24,687 nt of DNA from a virus (IMGVR_UViG_3300049491_001027:1-24687); one strand, 5' to 3'. Positions 14,530-20,913 are shown, counted from the first letter of the stretch. Made by a program: numbers and translations. Notes: generated from the letters alone by a model not told the origin.

Positions 14530-15081
14530 ATGAAGACCACGACCACCATTGCCCTCATCGCCCTCCTCTCGGCCTGCAGCTCGGCCGACCCACCACCCAA
14601 CACGACGACCGGGCCCACGACGTCCACCGTCGACGACAGCACCGACACCACCGCGGACGACAGCACCGACACCACGACCGACACGACCGACACCACGACC
14701 GGCAGCGGTTCGAGCGACGACGGATCGAGCTCGGACGACGGCAGCACCTCGAGCACCGGCGCGGCCGCGGTGTGCGAGGTGACGTTCCAGCCGTGGGATC
14801 CGTGCACGCCCGGCTGCGGCTGCGACGACGGGACGACGTGCCTCATCGGACACACCGCCGACGCGGGTTACCTGGCCTTCTGCGCGGCGCCGTGCGAAGC
14901 CGACGCCGACTGCCTGCCCGACCCCGACGGGCGCGCGACGTTCTGCGCCACGTCGGCGAACCTCAGCCGCTGCGCCGTGGCGTGCACCGCCGCGACCGAG
15001 GCGACCGACTGCCCGAGCGGGTGGCACTGCTACGAGTCGGGTCTCGCTGCGCCCGCGCGCTGCATGCCGGAGGTCCCATGA
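14530..15081 (+). CDS. Cys-rich surface lipoprotein with Thr/Ser/Asp linker
   Basis: 183 residues. Residues 1-16 form a lipoprotein signal (MKTTTTIALIALLSAC) with an LSAC lipobox and lipidation at C16. Residues 17-77 are a low-complexity Thr/Asp/Ser/Gly linker, partly made by a 24-bp tandem repeat. The C-terminal ~100 residues have 14 cysteines, in motifs such as PCTPGCGCDDGTTC, FCAAPCEADADC and DCPSGWHC, so a disulfide-knit surface domain is likely. This architecture is common in predicted lipoproteins of Myxococcota but unusual inside a phage tail operon. It may be made by the infected or lysogenic cell, for example for receptor masking or superinfection exclusion (inferred). The RBS is weak (GAAAG). 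Confidence 0.8.
   Translation: MKTTTTIALIALLSACSSADPPPNTTTGPTTSTVDDSTDTTADDSTDTTTDTTDTTTGSGSSDDGSSSDDGSTSSTGAAAVCEVTFQPWDPCTPGCGCDDGTTCLIGHTADAGYLAFCAAPCEADADCLPDPDGRATFCATSANLSRCAVACTAATEATDCPSGWHCYESGLAAPARCMPEVP
14632..14679 (+). repeat. 24-bp tandem repeat, two copies, within the lipoprotein linker
   Basis: Copies at 14632-14655 and 14656-14679 are near identical (both begin GACGACAGCACCGACACCAC), and a degenerate GACAC..GACAC..ACGACC third part follows to 14700. They encode the Asp/Thr/Ser linker, and such repeats change length easily by slippage. Confidence 0.7.
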
Positions 15082-15497
15082 GGACGCTCGCGGTCGCAAG
15101 CACGACGACGTGGTACTCGATCGCGGACAACACCGAGGCGCTCGCCGTCGGTGGCGTCGGTGCGCTTGTTCGTGTCTCTGGAGGGCCGTCGACGACGTTC
15201 GTCCCCGGCGTCGTCGTCAAGCCCACTGGGGAACCGCACCACGGATGGGCGAAGCTCGTTCCGGCAGATCTGAGCCTTCGTTACCGCGAGCTCGCGAACG
15301 CGATCGGTCGTCGCGAGGAGGAGATCCGCGCGGAGGAGCGGCACGCCGCCACGAAGGCGTCCGCGATCCTCCGCGTTCCCACGGACGAATGGCGGTCGAT
15401 GGCCGAGCGACTCGCGGAAGAGCTCGTCGGGATCCAGACGGCCAAGGGCATGCCCGACGACGAACTCCGTCGGCTCCTGCTGTCGTTCATCGCTTGA
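15078..15497 (+). CDS. Unknown 139-aa protein, last gene of operon 1
   Basis: 139 residues, ATGA overlap with the lipoprotein and a strong GGAGGT SD. The N-terminal ~65 residues are beta-rich (TTWYSIADNTEALAVGGVGA, VRVSGGPSTTFVPGVVVKP), the rest helical and charged (RYRELANAIGRREEEIRAEE, WRSMAERLAEELVGI). No family recognised. Its TGA stop lies inside the -35 of promoter P2, so operon 2 begins immediately after it. Confidence 0.65.
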   Translation: MRTLAVASTTTWYSIADNTEALAVGGVGALVRVSGGPSTTFVPGVVVKPTGEPHHGWAKLVPADLSLRYRELANAIGRREEEIRAEERHAATKASAILRVPTDEWRSMAERLAEELVGIQTAKGMPDDELRRLLLSFIA

Positions 15498-15521
15498 CCG
15501 CTCGGGCAACGGGCGTATACC
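15494..15521 (+). promoter_or_regulatory. Promoter P2 (TTGACC-16-TATACC), copy 2 of the 28-bp element
   Basis: TTGACC (15494-15499) and TATACC (15516-15521), spacing 16, as in P1; 23 of 28 positions agree with P1, including CTCGG, CAACG and CGTATACC. The ATG at 15539 has a short leader and an AGGA site, so this copy is not leaderless, unlike P1. Confidence 0.75.
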
Positions 15522-15538
15522 ACCACGACGAGGACAAC

Positions 15539-15754
15539 ATGCGCGTTTGCCACCACTGCCACCGACCCGCCCGGGTCATCGATCCCGACGTCGTCGAGCT
15601 GTGCGTGAGCGCGGGCGTCGACCTCCTGCGCGCCGGCGGCAGCATCGACGACGCGGTCGAGCACGCGGTCTCGTTCGTCCCGGTGCCCTCCGCGGCCCAC
15701 CGGGCGACGCTCCGCGTGGCCCTCGAGCGCCGGGCGGGAGGCTTCCATGGCTGA
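15539..15754 (+). CDS. Small zinc-finger-like protein, first gene of operon 2
   Basis: 71 residues. N-terminal C4-x2-C7 (MRVCHHCHRPARV) with extra histidines, a further C22, then a helical region (VSAGVDLLRAGGSIDDAVEH, AAHRATLRVALERRAGG). Looks like a small zinc-binding regulatory or adaptor protein. No family identified. Start chosen because it follows P2 with an AGGA SD; it overlaps the next gene by 8 bp. Confidence 0.6.
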   Translation: MRVCHHCHRPARVIDPDVVELCVSAGVDLLRAGGSIDDAVEHAVSFVPVPSAAHRATLRVALERRAGGFHG

Positions 15755-16016
15755 CGCCGTGCGGTGCACCGACTGCGGCGGGCTCGTGCTGTGGGTGGCC
15801 GACCACCGCGGGCGCCGGGTGGCGATCGACGCCCTCGGGATCCCGGCGGTCATGGCGCTGTCGTTCACCCTCCCGCCCGCCGACGTGAGGATAGAGGGGT
15901 TCAGCGCGACGGGAGATCTCCTCGTGGGCAGATCTCCCGTCGGCGACGAGCTGCCGACCGGCATCCTTCACCTGGCCCACGCGCGCACGTGCAAGGAGGC
16001 CCGTGCCCGCGCGTGA
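15747..16016 (+). CDS. Small zinc-binding protein, operon 2
   Basis: 89 residues, SD GGGAGG five bases upstream. CTDCGG near the N-terminus and HARTCKEARA at the C-terminus give a C-x2-C...H-x3-C set, a zinc-site pattern seen in small phage and actinobacterial proteins of unknown role. Between them is a hydrophobic beta region (VLWVADHRGRRVAIDALGIP, LSFTLPPADVRIEGF). The region 15907-15942 within this gene is a perfect 13-bp inverted repeat. Function unknown. Confidence 0.6.
   Translation: MADAVRCTDCGGLVLWVADHRGRRVAIDALGIPAVMALSFTLPPADVRIEGFSATGDLLVGRSPVGDELPTGILHLAHARTCKEARARA
15907..15942 (+). repeat. Perfect 13-bp inverted repeat (hairpin), inside a coding gene
   Basis: CGACGGGAGATCT (15907-15919) and AGATCTCCCGTCG (15930-15942) are exact reverse complements around a 10-nt loop. 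The left arm with two loop bases contains the palindrome GGAGATCTCC (15912-15921), and the right arm contains AGATCT. It lies 61 bp before the gene for the winged-helix protein. Confidence 0.75.
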
Positions 16017-16335
16017 GCGCGACGCGTCGCCGTCGGCGTTGCGCGTGCTCGAGACCATGGCGACGTTCGCCGCCGCGTACGGATCGCCGCCGTCCGTGCG
16101 TCGCGTCGGCCACCTCCTCGGGATCGGCGTGCACGCGGTGCACCGCCACCTCCTCGCACTCGAACGCGTCGGCCTCGCTGGTCGTCGGCTCGAGTCCGCT
16201 GGGCTCCGGCACTGGGACGTCACGCCGGCCGGGCACGAACGGCTGCGCCACGGGAGCGGGACGTGTGCCGCCCCGCGGTGGCCGTGGATCGTCGACGCAC
16301 CCGAGGAGCGGGCGTCGTGCGAGGCGTTCGGATGA
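16003..16335 (+). CDS. LexA-type winged helix-turn-helix DNA-binding protein
   Basis: 110 residues, GTG start with AAGGAGG only 3 nt upstream, overlapping the previous gene. The N-terminal ALRVLETMATFAAAYGSPPS, then VRRVGHLLGIGVHAVHRHLL and ALERVGLAGR align by eye with the LexA N-terminal winged helix (helix, 'G.PPTVREIA..LG..S..TV..HL..LE.KG.I'). The C-terminal ~45 residues are a Trp/His/Arg-rich tail with no Ser/Lys autoprotease site, so this is not a self-cleaving LexA. It is likely a phage transcription regulator, perhaps acting on P1 and P2, though that link is speculative. Confidence 0.7.
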   Translation: MPARERDASPSALRVLETMATFAAAYGSPPSVRRVGHLLGIGVHAVHRHLLALERVGLAGRRLESAGLRHWDVTPAGHERLRHGSGTCAAPRWPWIVDAPEERASCEAFG

Positions 16336-16529
16336 ACTCCCGCAACCCGATCGCGTGGCGGATGCGGCTGGGCTCCGAGCTCGCCGCGATGACGCGCGAA
16401 CGCGTGGAGCTCCGCATCGGAGGCGTCCGCGTTGTCGAGGTCCGCCCCGCAGCGCACGGACAGCCGGCGGCGCTGCTCGTCAGTTTCGCCCCGATCGTGC
16501 CATGCGAAGAACCCGACTCCGACCCGTGA
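16332..16529 (+). CDS. Unknown 65-aa protein, operon 2
   Basis: 65 residues, ATGA overlap with GAGG seven bases upstream. Sequence NPIAWRMRLGSELAAMTRER, then VELRIGGVRVVEVRPAAH and QPAALLVSFAPIVPCEEPD suggests a helix plus a small beta hairpin. No family recognised. It overlaps the HNH gene by a GTGA. Confidence 0.5.
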   Translation: MNSRNPIAWRMRLGSELAAMTRERVELRIGGVRVVEVRPAAHGQPAALLVSFAPIVPCEEPDSDP

Positions 16530-16849
16530 ACCCGAAGCGCCGCGCGGAGACGTTCGCGCGGGACTTCGGGCCCCAGTCCCGGCGATGCCGCGGACTCCCG
16601 TGCTGCGTGTGCGTGTGGACGCGCGCGCGGCAGACCACGCCGACCGAACCGCACCACGAGCCGCCGCGCTCGAGAGGCGGTGAGGACCGCGACACGATGC
16701 CCTTGTGCGAGGCGCACCACGCCGAACGACACGCCCGTGGCGCCGCCGAGTTCTGGCGTCGCCACGGGCTCAACCCTCACCACGTGCTCGAAGCCGTACG
16801 GCTGGGCACGCCCACACCCGGAGACCCGAACGATGCAATCCCCTACTGA
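16526..16849 (+). CDS. HNH endonuclease-like protein (DUF968/Ref-like)
   Basis: 107 residues from a GTG in a GTGA overlap; an in-frame ATG at 16502 is the alternative start. Contains CRGLPCCVC, then EPHHEPPRSRGGEDRDTMPL and CEAHHAERHARGAAEFWRRH. The 'HH....RGG.D....PLC..HH...H..G...F...G' layout is that of zinc-bound HNH nucleases such as DUF968 or the phage P1 Ref type; the first HH would hold the catalytic histidine. It may nick or resolve DNA. HNH genes in phages often sit by the terminase, so a place in this island is less usual. Confidence 0.7.
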   Translation: MNPKRRAETFARDFGPQSRRCRGLPCCVCVWTRARQTTPTEPHHEPPRSRGGEDRDTMPLCEAHHAERHARGAAEFWRRHGLNPHHVLEAVRLGTPTPGDPNDAIPY

Positions 16850-17219
16850 CCCACGATTCAACGGACACCGCCAGCTCACCCCCGACGACGTCGCCAAGGT
16901 GCTGGGCCAGGACCCGCAACCTCCGATGCGCCAGCCCGATCCACCGGCGATCGCACCGACCGCCAAGTCGCTCGCGGTCGTGACGGCCGAGGCCTTCGAG
17001 CGGGCGCTCGCTGCCGCTGACCGGTGGCCGCCGTACAACTCGGCACACGAGGCGCTGGGCGTCGCGTTGGAGGAGTTCGAGGAGCTCAAGGCGGAGATCC
17101 TCAAACAGCAGAACGCCCGATCGGTGTCGGCGATGCGGAGCGAGGCGCTGCAGCTCGCCGCCGTGATGCTGCGCATCGTGGCGCAGATCGACTCGGACTC
17201 GCGGTGGGTGCTCCGATGA
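16833..17219 (+). CDS. MazG-like/phage nucleotide pyrophosphatase-type protein
   Basis: 128 residues. Start overlaps the HNH gene by 17 bp with CGGAGA about 8 nt upstream. The N-terminal ~50 residues are Pro-rich and probably flexible. The C-terminal helical part, YNSAHEALGVALEEFEELKA, then NARSVSAMRSEALQLAAVML and RIVAQID, fits the phage pattern 'S.HE...V..EE..EL......R....MR.EA.Q.AA...R...D'. This resembles MazG all-alpha pyrophosphatases. The EE..E motif is present, but the second acidic pair (E..D) reads EALQ, so activity is uncertain. Confidence 0.55.
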   Translation: MQSPTDPRFNGHRQLTPDDVAKVLGQDPQPPMRQPDPPAIAPTAKSLAVVTAEAFERALAAADRWPPYNSAHEALGVALEEFEELKAEILKQQNARSVSAMRSEALQLAAVMLRIVAQIDSDSRWVLR

Positions 17220-18046
17220 GCGACGGAACCGGCATCGAATGGACGGACGCGACGTGGAATCCGGTCCGCGGCTGCACGAAGGTATCTCCGGGCTGCAAGC
17301 ACTGCTACGCCGAGACGTTCGCCGAGCGTTGGCGCGGTACGCCCGGCCACGCGTACGAACAAGGCTTCGACCTGCGGCTCGTCCCGTCGTTGCTCGACCA
17401 GCCGCTCCGGTGGACGCGGCCGCGTCTCGTGTTCGTCAACAGCATGTCGGACCTCTTCCACGTCGGCGTCCCCGTCGAGTACGTGGCCGACGTTTTCGAC
17501 GTGATGGCCGCGGCGTCGTGGCACACGTTCCAGGTGCTGACGAAGCGCGCAGACCGGATGCGAGCGTTCTCCGTGGTGAGAGAGGGGAGCCCGGTTGACG
17601 GCAACGTCAATCCGCCATCCGGCAACGTGTGGCTTGGGGTCAGCGTCGAGGACCGCAAGTACGGTGTCCCGCGCATCGAGGAGCTCCGCCAGACCGTCGC
17701 CGCCGTCCGGTTCCTTTCGATTGAGCCGCTGCTCGAGGACCTGGGCGACGTCGACTTGAGCCACATCGACTGGGCCATCGTCGGCGGCGAGAGCGGGGCC
17801 GGTGCGCGTCCCATCGATCCCGTGTGGGTTCGTCGGCTGCGCGACCAGTGCAGCGAGCATGGCGTCGCGTTCTTCTTCAAGCAGTGGGGCGGCTTGCAGA
17901 AGAAGATCGCTGGGCGGCTGCTCGACGGCGTCACGCATGACGCGATGCCGACGATCAAGCAGCACGCGATCCCACCGCTCGACGATCGCCGCCGGGCGCT
18001 GCGGTTCGCGACCGCTGCCGCGCAACGCTGGGCGGTGGCGCGATGA
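17216..18046 (+). CDS. DUF5131 family protein (phage Gp37/Gp68), Cys-motif
   Basis: 276 residues. An ATGA overlap sets the start. Signature GIEWTDATWNPVRGCTKVSP then GCKHCYAE has cysteines C20, C27 and C30 (C-x6-C-x2-C), which define the family; it resembles radical SAM clusters but with different spacing. RWTRPRLVFVNSMSDLFH, WHTFQVLTKRADRM, NVWLGVSVED, VRFLSIEPLLEDLG, IDWAIVGGESGAGARPID and GVAFFFKQWGG are the conserved barrel motifs in order. Length matches the family. An iron-sulfur enzyme is likely but the reaction is not established. The TcmP partner often found with it is not seen here. Confidence 0.85.
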   Translation: MSDGTGIEWTDATWNPVRGCTKVSPGCKHCYAETFAERWRGTPGHAYEQGFDLRLVPSLLDQPLRWTRPRLVFVNSMSDLFHVGVPVEYVADVFDVMAAASWHTFQVLTKRADRMRAFSVVREGSPVDGNVNPPSGNVWLGVSVEDRKYGVPRIEELRQTVAAVRFLSIEPLLEDLGDVDLSHIDWAIVGGESGAGARPIDPVWVRRLRDQCSEHGVAFFFKQWGGLQKKIAGRLLDGVTHDAMPTIKQHAIPPLDDRRRALRFATAAAQRWAVAR

Positions 18047-18636
18047 TCGGCTCCGAGTTCACCGCACCGCCGGACCCGTTGCTGTGGCGGTTCGTCGAGT
18101 GCCCCGACGAGTGCAACGAGCCGCACCCCTTCATGAACACCGGGGCGCTGTGCTCACGCGGCCACGAGATCGACCCGTGCCAAGGGTGCGCCGCATGGGG
18201 CGAGGGTTGCGGCGCCATCTACGAGCTGCGCGGGCCCGACCGCGACAAGGAGTCGGTGCGCTCGCTCGGGGTCCTCCTGAGCGCCGTCGCCGGCGACGTA
18301 CTGGCGGAGCGGTACCCGTCGACGCAGGAGGGCGTGTCGGCGCTCGCAGGTGCGATCGCGCGGCTGATGCCGACCGGGCTCGTCATCACGGCGGATCCCG
18401 GCACGTCGGTCGAGGTGACATGCAGCGAGCCGGCGATCCCGCGGCTGCAGCAGGTGCCCAGCGGCGTCGGATGGCGCGCTGCCCGACGTCGCCGTCGGCA
18501 CCGTCGCCGCCTGCTCAAAGCGATTGCGCGCGGCGTGTACCTGACGCCGCGGCGATCGTCGGCGCGCCTGTCCGTCGGTGGAACGCTGGCGCTCGGGCTC
18601 GAGGCGCAGCGGTTCGCCGTCGACGTCGTCGTGTGA
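18043..18636 (+). CDS. Unknown Cys-rich N-terminus/basic C-terminus protein, end of operon 2
   Basis: 197 residues, ATGA overlap with the DUF5131 gene. Residues ~15-65 hold seven cysteines and two histidines (ECPDECNEPHPF, LCSRGHEIDPCQGCAAWGEG, C), a likely zinc or iron-sulfur site. The middle is helical. The C-terminal ~60 residues are strongly basic (RAARRRRRHRRRLLKAI), suggesting nucleic acid binding. Family not recognised. Coupling to DUF5131 suggests it could be its partner, which is inference. Confidence 0.55.
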   Translation: MIGSEFTAPPDPLLWRFVECPDECNEPHPFMNTGALCSRGHEIDPCQGCAAWGEGCGAIYELRGPDRDKESVRSLGVLLSAVAGDVLAERYPSTQEGVSALAGAIARLMPTGLVITADPGTSVEVTCSEPAIPRLQQVPSGVGWRAARRRRRHRRRLLKAIARGVYLTPRRSSARLSVGGTLALGLEAQRFAVDVVV

Positions 18637-18643
18637 ACCCGCG

Positions 18644-18649
18644 TAGGGT
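18644..18649 (+). promoter_or_regulatory. -10-like TAGGGT before the endolysin gene
   Basis: TAGGGT lies 7 nt before the ATG at 18657. The following GGTGG could also act as an SD, so leaderless use is less certain here. Confidence 0.4.
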
Positions 18650-18656
18650 GGTGGCC

Positions 18657-19442
18657 ATGCTCACCACCAGCAGCCTCATGCTGCGCGCGTTCCTCGAAGC
18701 CGCGGCGAAGCTGACCGGCGACCACCTCGAACAGCGCACGACACCGGAGGTCCTCGGCTTCGACACCACGTCGATGCCGGTGGACCTCGAGCACGTTCCA
18801 ACGATCCGCGATGCGTCGTCGGTCACCGTGCTGACCGCACACGTGAGCGACGTCGCCGGCGGCTTCGGCGTGGCAAAGCAGGCGGTTGCGCGGTGGCGAC
18901 GGTGGCTCGAACAGGGGAAGGTCCCGGCCGAGCTCGTCCGCCAGCTGCCCGACCCGACGGACCTCGGCGGTTCGAGCTTCCTCCTCGCCCTCCTCGAGCG
19001 GTACAGCCGGGCGCCGTACCACCGGATCGGCTCGCGCCGCGCGGGGAACATCCGCAATCACCCGACGACGCTCCGCACCGCGCACGGCAACGGCGGCAAC
19101 CTCGGCAACGGCTGGGCGCTCGACTGCGGGCACAAGGAGACGCTGACCGACGAGCTGATCCGCGTCGGTCGGGCGTCGTTCGCCGACGCGGTCGCCGACG
19201 TCGTCGAAGCCGGCGGTTCGTGCGTCGTCGTGCCGCACCGCGTGTGGGCGGCCGATCGCCGCGTCGACACTTCGGCGGCGGTGTGGCTGCACATCGTGAA
19301 GGCGACCGTCCTCGAGCTGCAGCGTGTCGGCGTCCCGGTTCGCATCGGCTACAACACGAGCGCCGGCGGCGGGCTGCCGATCCCGCGTTCGTGGGATCCC
19401 GACGCGCTCTACGACGATCGCGGCCGAGTCATCGCGGCTTGA
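18657..19442 (+). CDS. N-acetylmuramoyl-L-alanine amidase-type endolysin
   Basis: 261 residues, no signal peptide. Shows the Amidase_2 layout: SVTVLTAHVSDVAGGFGV (H62, the 'H.T....GGFGv' opening), YHRIGSRRAGNIRNHP (Y121-H122), TLRTAHGNGGNLGNGWALD (H143, the 'Ha...N..siGi.l' strand), and VVVPHRVWAADRRVDTSAAV (H194, D204, 'HR......DPG'). Zinc ligands are probably H62, H194 and D204. The reaction would be cleavage of the amide bond between N-acetylmuramic acid and L-Ala in peptidoglycan. It lies after the accessory island and before the spike, so it is a lysis gene or possibly a tail-associated muralytic enzyme. The lack of an export signal implies release by a holin. Confidence 0.75.
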   Translation: MLTTSSLMLRAFLEAAAKLTGDHLEQRTTPEVLGFDTTSMPVDLEHVPTIRDASSVTVLTAHVSDVAGGFGVAKQAVARWRRWLEQGKVPAELVRQLPDPTDLGGSSFLLALLERYSRAPYHRIGSRRAGNIRNHPTTLRTAHGNGGNLGNGWALDCGHKETLTDELIRVGRASFADAVADVVEAGGSCVVVPHRVWAADRRVDTSAAVWLHIVKATVLELQRVGVPVRIGYNTSAGGGLPIPRSWDPDALYDDRGRVIAA

Positions 19443-19474
19443 CTCGCCGCGCGGCGCGCTGGCACGCTCGCGCA

Positions 19475-19801
19475 ATGCCCACGATCGCCAAGCGCCTCCT
19501 CCTCCTCGCTCGTCGGATCGGCCGATGGATCCTCGAGCGGCTGTCCCGCCGCGGCGTCACGATGCTGATCGGGTACATGTCCGGGAAGGTCGACGACTTC
19601 CGTCGGCGGCTCGCCGCGGCGAAGAAGCGGGGGAACGCTCGCCGCGTCGGGTGGCTCACCGGGCGCATCAGCCGATGGTCCGCGGCCGTGCGCTTCCTCG
19701 TGAGGCACCAGCAGGAGATCCTCGACTCCGTCATCCGCGAGGCGGAGGCGCTCGCGTCCCGGCTGCCGCTCGTGTCCGACCTCGAGCGCGAGGCGGCGTG
19801 A
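19475..19801 (+). CDS. Small very basic protein after the endolysin
   Basis: 108 residues. The ATG is preceded at 6 nt by CACGCT, a weak form of the -10-like motif (not TAnnnT). The N-terminus is amphipathic and rich in Arg and Leu (KRLLLLARRIGRWILERLSR), then GVTMLIGYMSGKVDDFRRRL and a helix to the C-terminus. No complete transmembrane segment is obvious. It could be an accessory lysis protein such as a membrane-acting amphipathic peptide, or a structural adaptor for the spike, whose gene it overlaps by GTGA. No family is recognised. Confidence 0.5.
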   Translation: MPTIAKRLLLLARRIGRWILERLSRRGVTMLIGYMSGKVDDFRRRLAAAKKRGNARRVGWLTGRISRWSAAVRFLVRHQQEILDSVIREAEALASRLPLVSDLEREAA

Positions 19802-20514
19802 CGGACGCGACCGAGCTCGACAAGGTGAAGGCCCTCGAGCGGGCCATACTCGCGCGCGCGCGCACGTGGCTCCCCGGCGAGGTGGTGAGCTACGACAGCG
19901 CCACCGGTCGGGCCTACGTCCGCGTTGGTCTCACCGGCCAGACGCCGACGCCGGTCGGTACCCTCGTCGACCCGCCGACGATCCTCCCGAACGTGCACGT
20001 TGCGTGGCTGCGTGGCGGCGGGTCGGGCGTGTCCGGGACGTTGCTCCCGAACGACCCCGGGATCCTGCTGTTCTCGCACCGCGGGATCGACCCGTGGCTC
20101 GTCGCCGGCGGGACGGTACCGCTCACGAGCGACCGCAGCCACGAGCTGATCGATGCGGCGTTCGTGCCCGGGCTAGGGCCGCTCGTCCGCCCCCCGCCGA
20201 TCGCCGCTGCGGCCGCGATGCAGGTCGGCCGCGAGGACGGGACGAACACGCTGGCGCTCACCCACGCGGGCGCGGCTGCGGTCGCGACGCTGACCTCCGA
20301 CGCCGTGCTCCTCGGCAGCGCGGCGGCCGTGTCGGCGGTCGCGCTGGCCGACCAGATCCACGCGTACCTGGTCGCGATGTTCACCGCGGCGAACATCGCC
20401 GGATCGGCGAACGTCGGCGCGGCAGCGGGCGAGGTCGAAGCTGACGCCTGCCTGGCGTACCTCGGAGCCCACCCCTTCGCCGAGTTTGCGGCGACCCGGG
20501 TCCGCGCGTTGTGA
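19798..20514 (+). CDS. Baseplate central spike protein (Gp138 N-terminal-like)
   Basis: 238 residues, GTGA overlap with the small basic gene, SD GAGG. The OB-fold pattern of Gp138-type spikes is present: PGEVVSYDSATGRAYVRVGL, PTPVGTLVDPPTILPNVHVA, LRGGGSGVSGTLLPNDPG, ILLFSHRGIDPWLVAGGTVP, RSHELIDAAFVPGLGPL. This last part is the family's 'R.HdlsDa..vpGl.P'. The C-terminal ~85 residues are Ala-rich with beta-helix-like TNTLALTHAGAAAVATLTSD. It sits at the tip of the baseplate and punctures the host envelope. Normally it follows the hub gene directly; here the island separates them. Confidence 0.75.
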   Translation: MTDATELDKVKALERAILARARTWLPGEVVSYDSATGRAYVRVGLTGQTPTPVGTLVDPPTILPNVHVAWLRGGGSGVSGTLLPNDPGILLFSHRGIDPWLVAGGTVPLTSDRSHELIDAAFVPGLGPLVRPPPIAAAAAMQVGREDGTNTLALTHAGAAAVATLTSDAVLLGSAAAVSAVALADQIHAYLVAMFTAANIAGSANVGAAAGEVEADACLAYLGAHPFAEFAATRVRAL

Positions 20515-20520
20515 TCCGGC

Positions 20521-20526
20521 TAGCAT
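20521..20526 (+). promoter_or_regulatory. -10-like TAGCAT, leaderless geometry for the wedge gene
   Basis: TAGCAT lies 6 nt before the GTG at 20533. No SD. This favours GTG 20533 over the ATG at 20539. Confidence 0.55.
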
Positions 20527-20532
20527 CTCCGG

Positions 20533-20913
20533 GTGTCGATGTTCAGCACCCACCCGGAGACCGGCGAGCTCGTGCGCGTCGGCGGCTCGTTCGTTCGCGT
20601 CACCGGCGAAGAGGAGATCCTGCAGGCGGTGCGCTGCCGGTGGCGCATCATCCGGGGCGAGGTGATTCTCGCGCCGTCCGCTGGCGCCGACTGGATTGGT
20701 CTCCTGCAGGAGGGCACGCCATCCCAGCGGATCGAGCAGGCCCTGGCCGAGGAAGCGCTCGCGGTGCCGGGCGTCGTCGCAGCCGAGATCGGGGAGCTGA
20801 CGCTCGACGCCGCGACGCGGCGCGGCTCCGTCGAGGCGTCGCTCCTCGCTGACCTCGGCGACCAGCGCCGGCGCGTGCGGCTGTCCGACACCTTCACCCG
20901 GAGGGCGGAGTAG
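20533..20913 (+). CDS. Baseplate wedge protein (gp25/GPW-like)
   Basis: 126 residues. The core EEILQAVRCRWRIIRGEVIL, APSAGADWIGLLQEG, IEQALAEEALAVPGVVAAEI and GELTLDAATRRGSVEASLLAD fits the gp25/gpW pattern (helix, 'GE...d...G..w...l', then 'i...i..vpGV..v'). It forms part of the baseplate wedge that seeds sheath assembly. Three bases separate it from the baseplate J gene, and a strong SD (GGAGGGCGGAG) for J lies in its end. Confidence 0.75.
   Translation: MSMFSTHPETGELVRVGGSFVRVTGEEEILQAVRCRWRIIRGEVILAPSAGADWIGLLQEGTPSQRIEQALAEEALAVPGVVAAEIGELTLDAATRRGSVEASLLADLGDQRRRVRLSDTFTRRAE

Noticed and set aside
14632-14700. Short tandem repeats considered as a CRISPR or regulatory array
   Set aside because: They are in-frame Asp/Thr/Ser codon repeats of a lipoprotein linker with no spacers.
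19848-19864. CG-alternating run (Z-DNA-like) near the start of the spike gene
   Set aside because: Short and within coding sequence; expected at this GC content.
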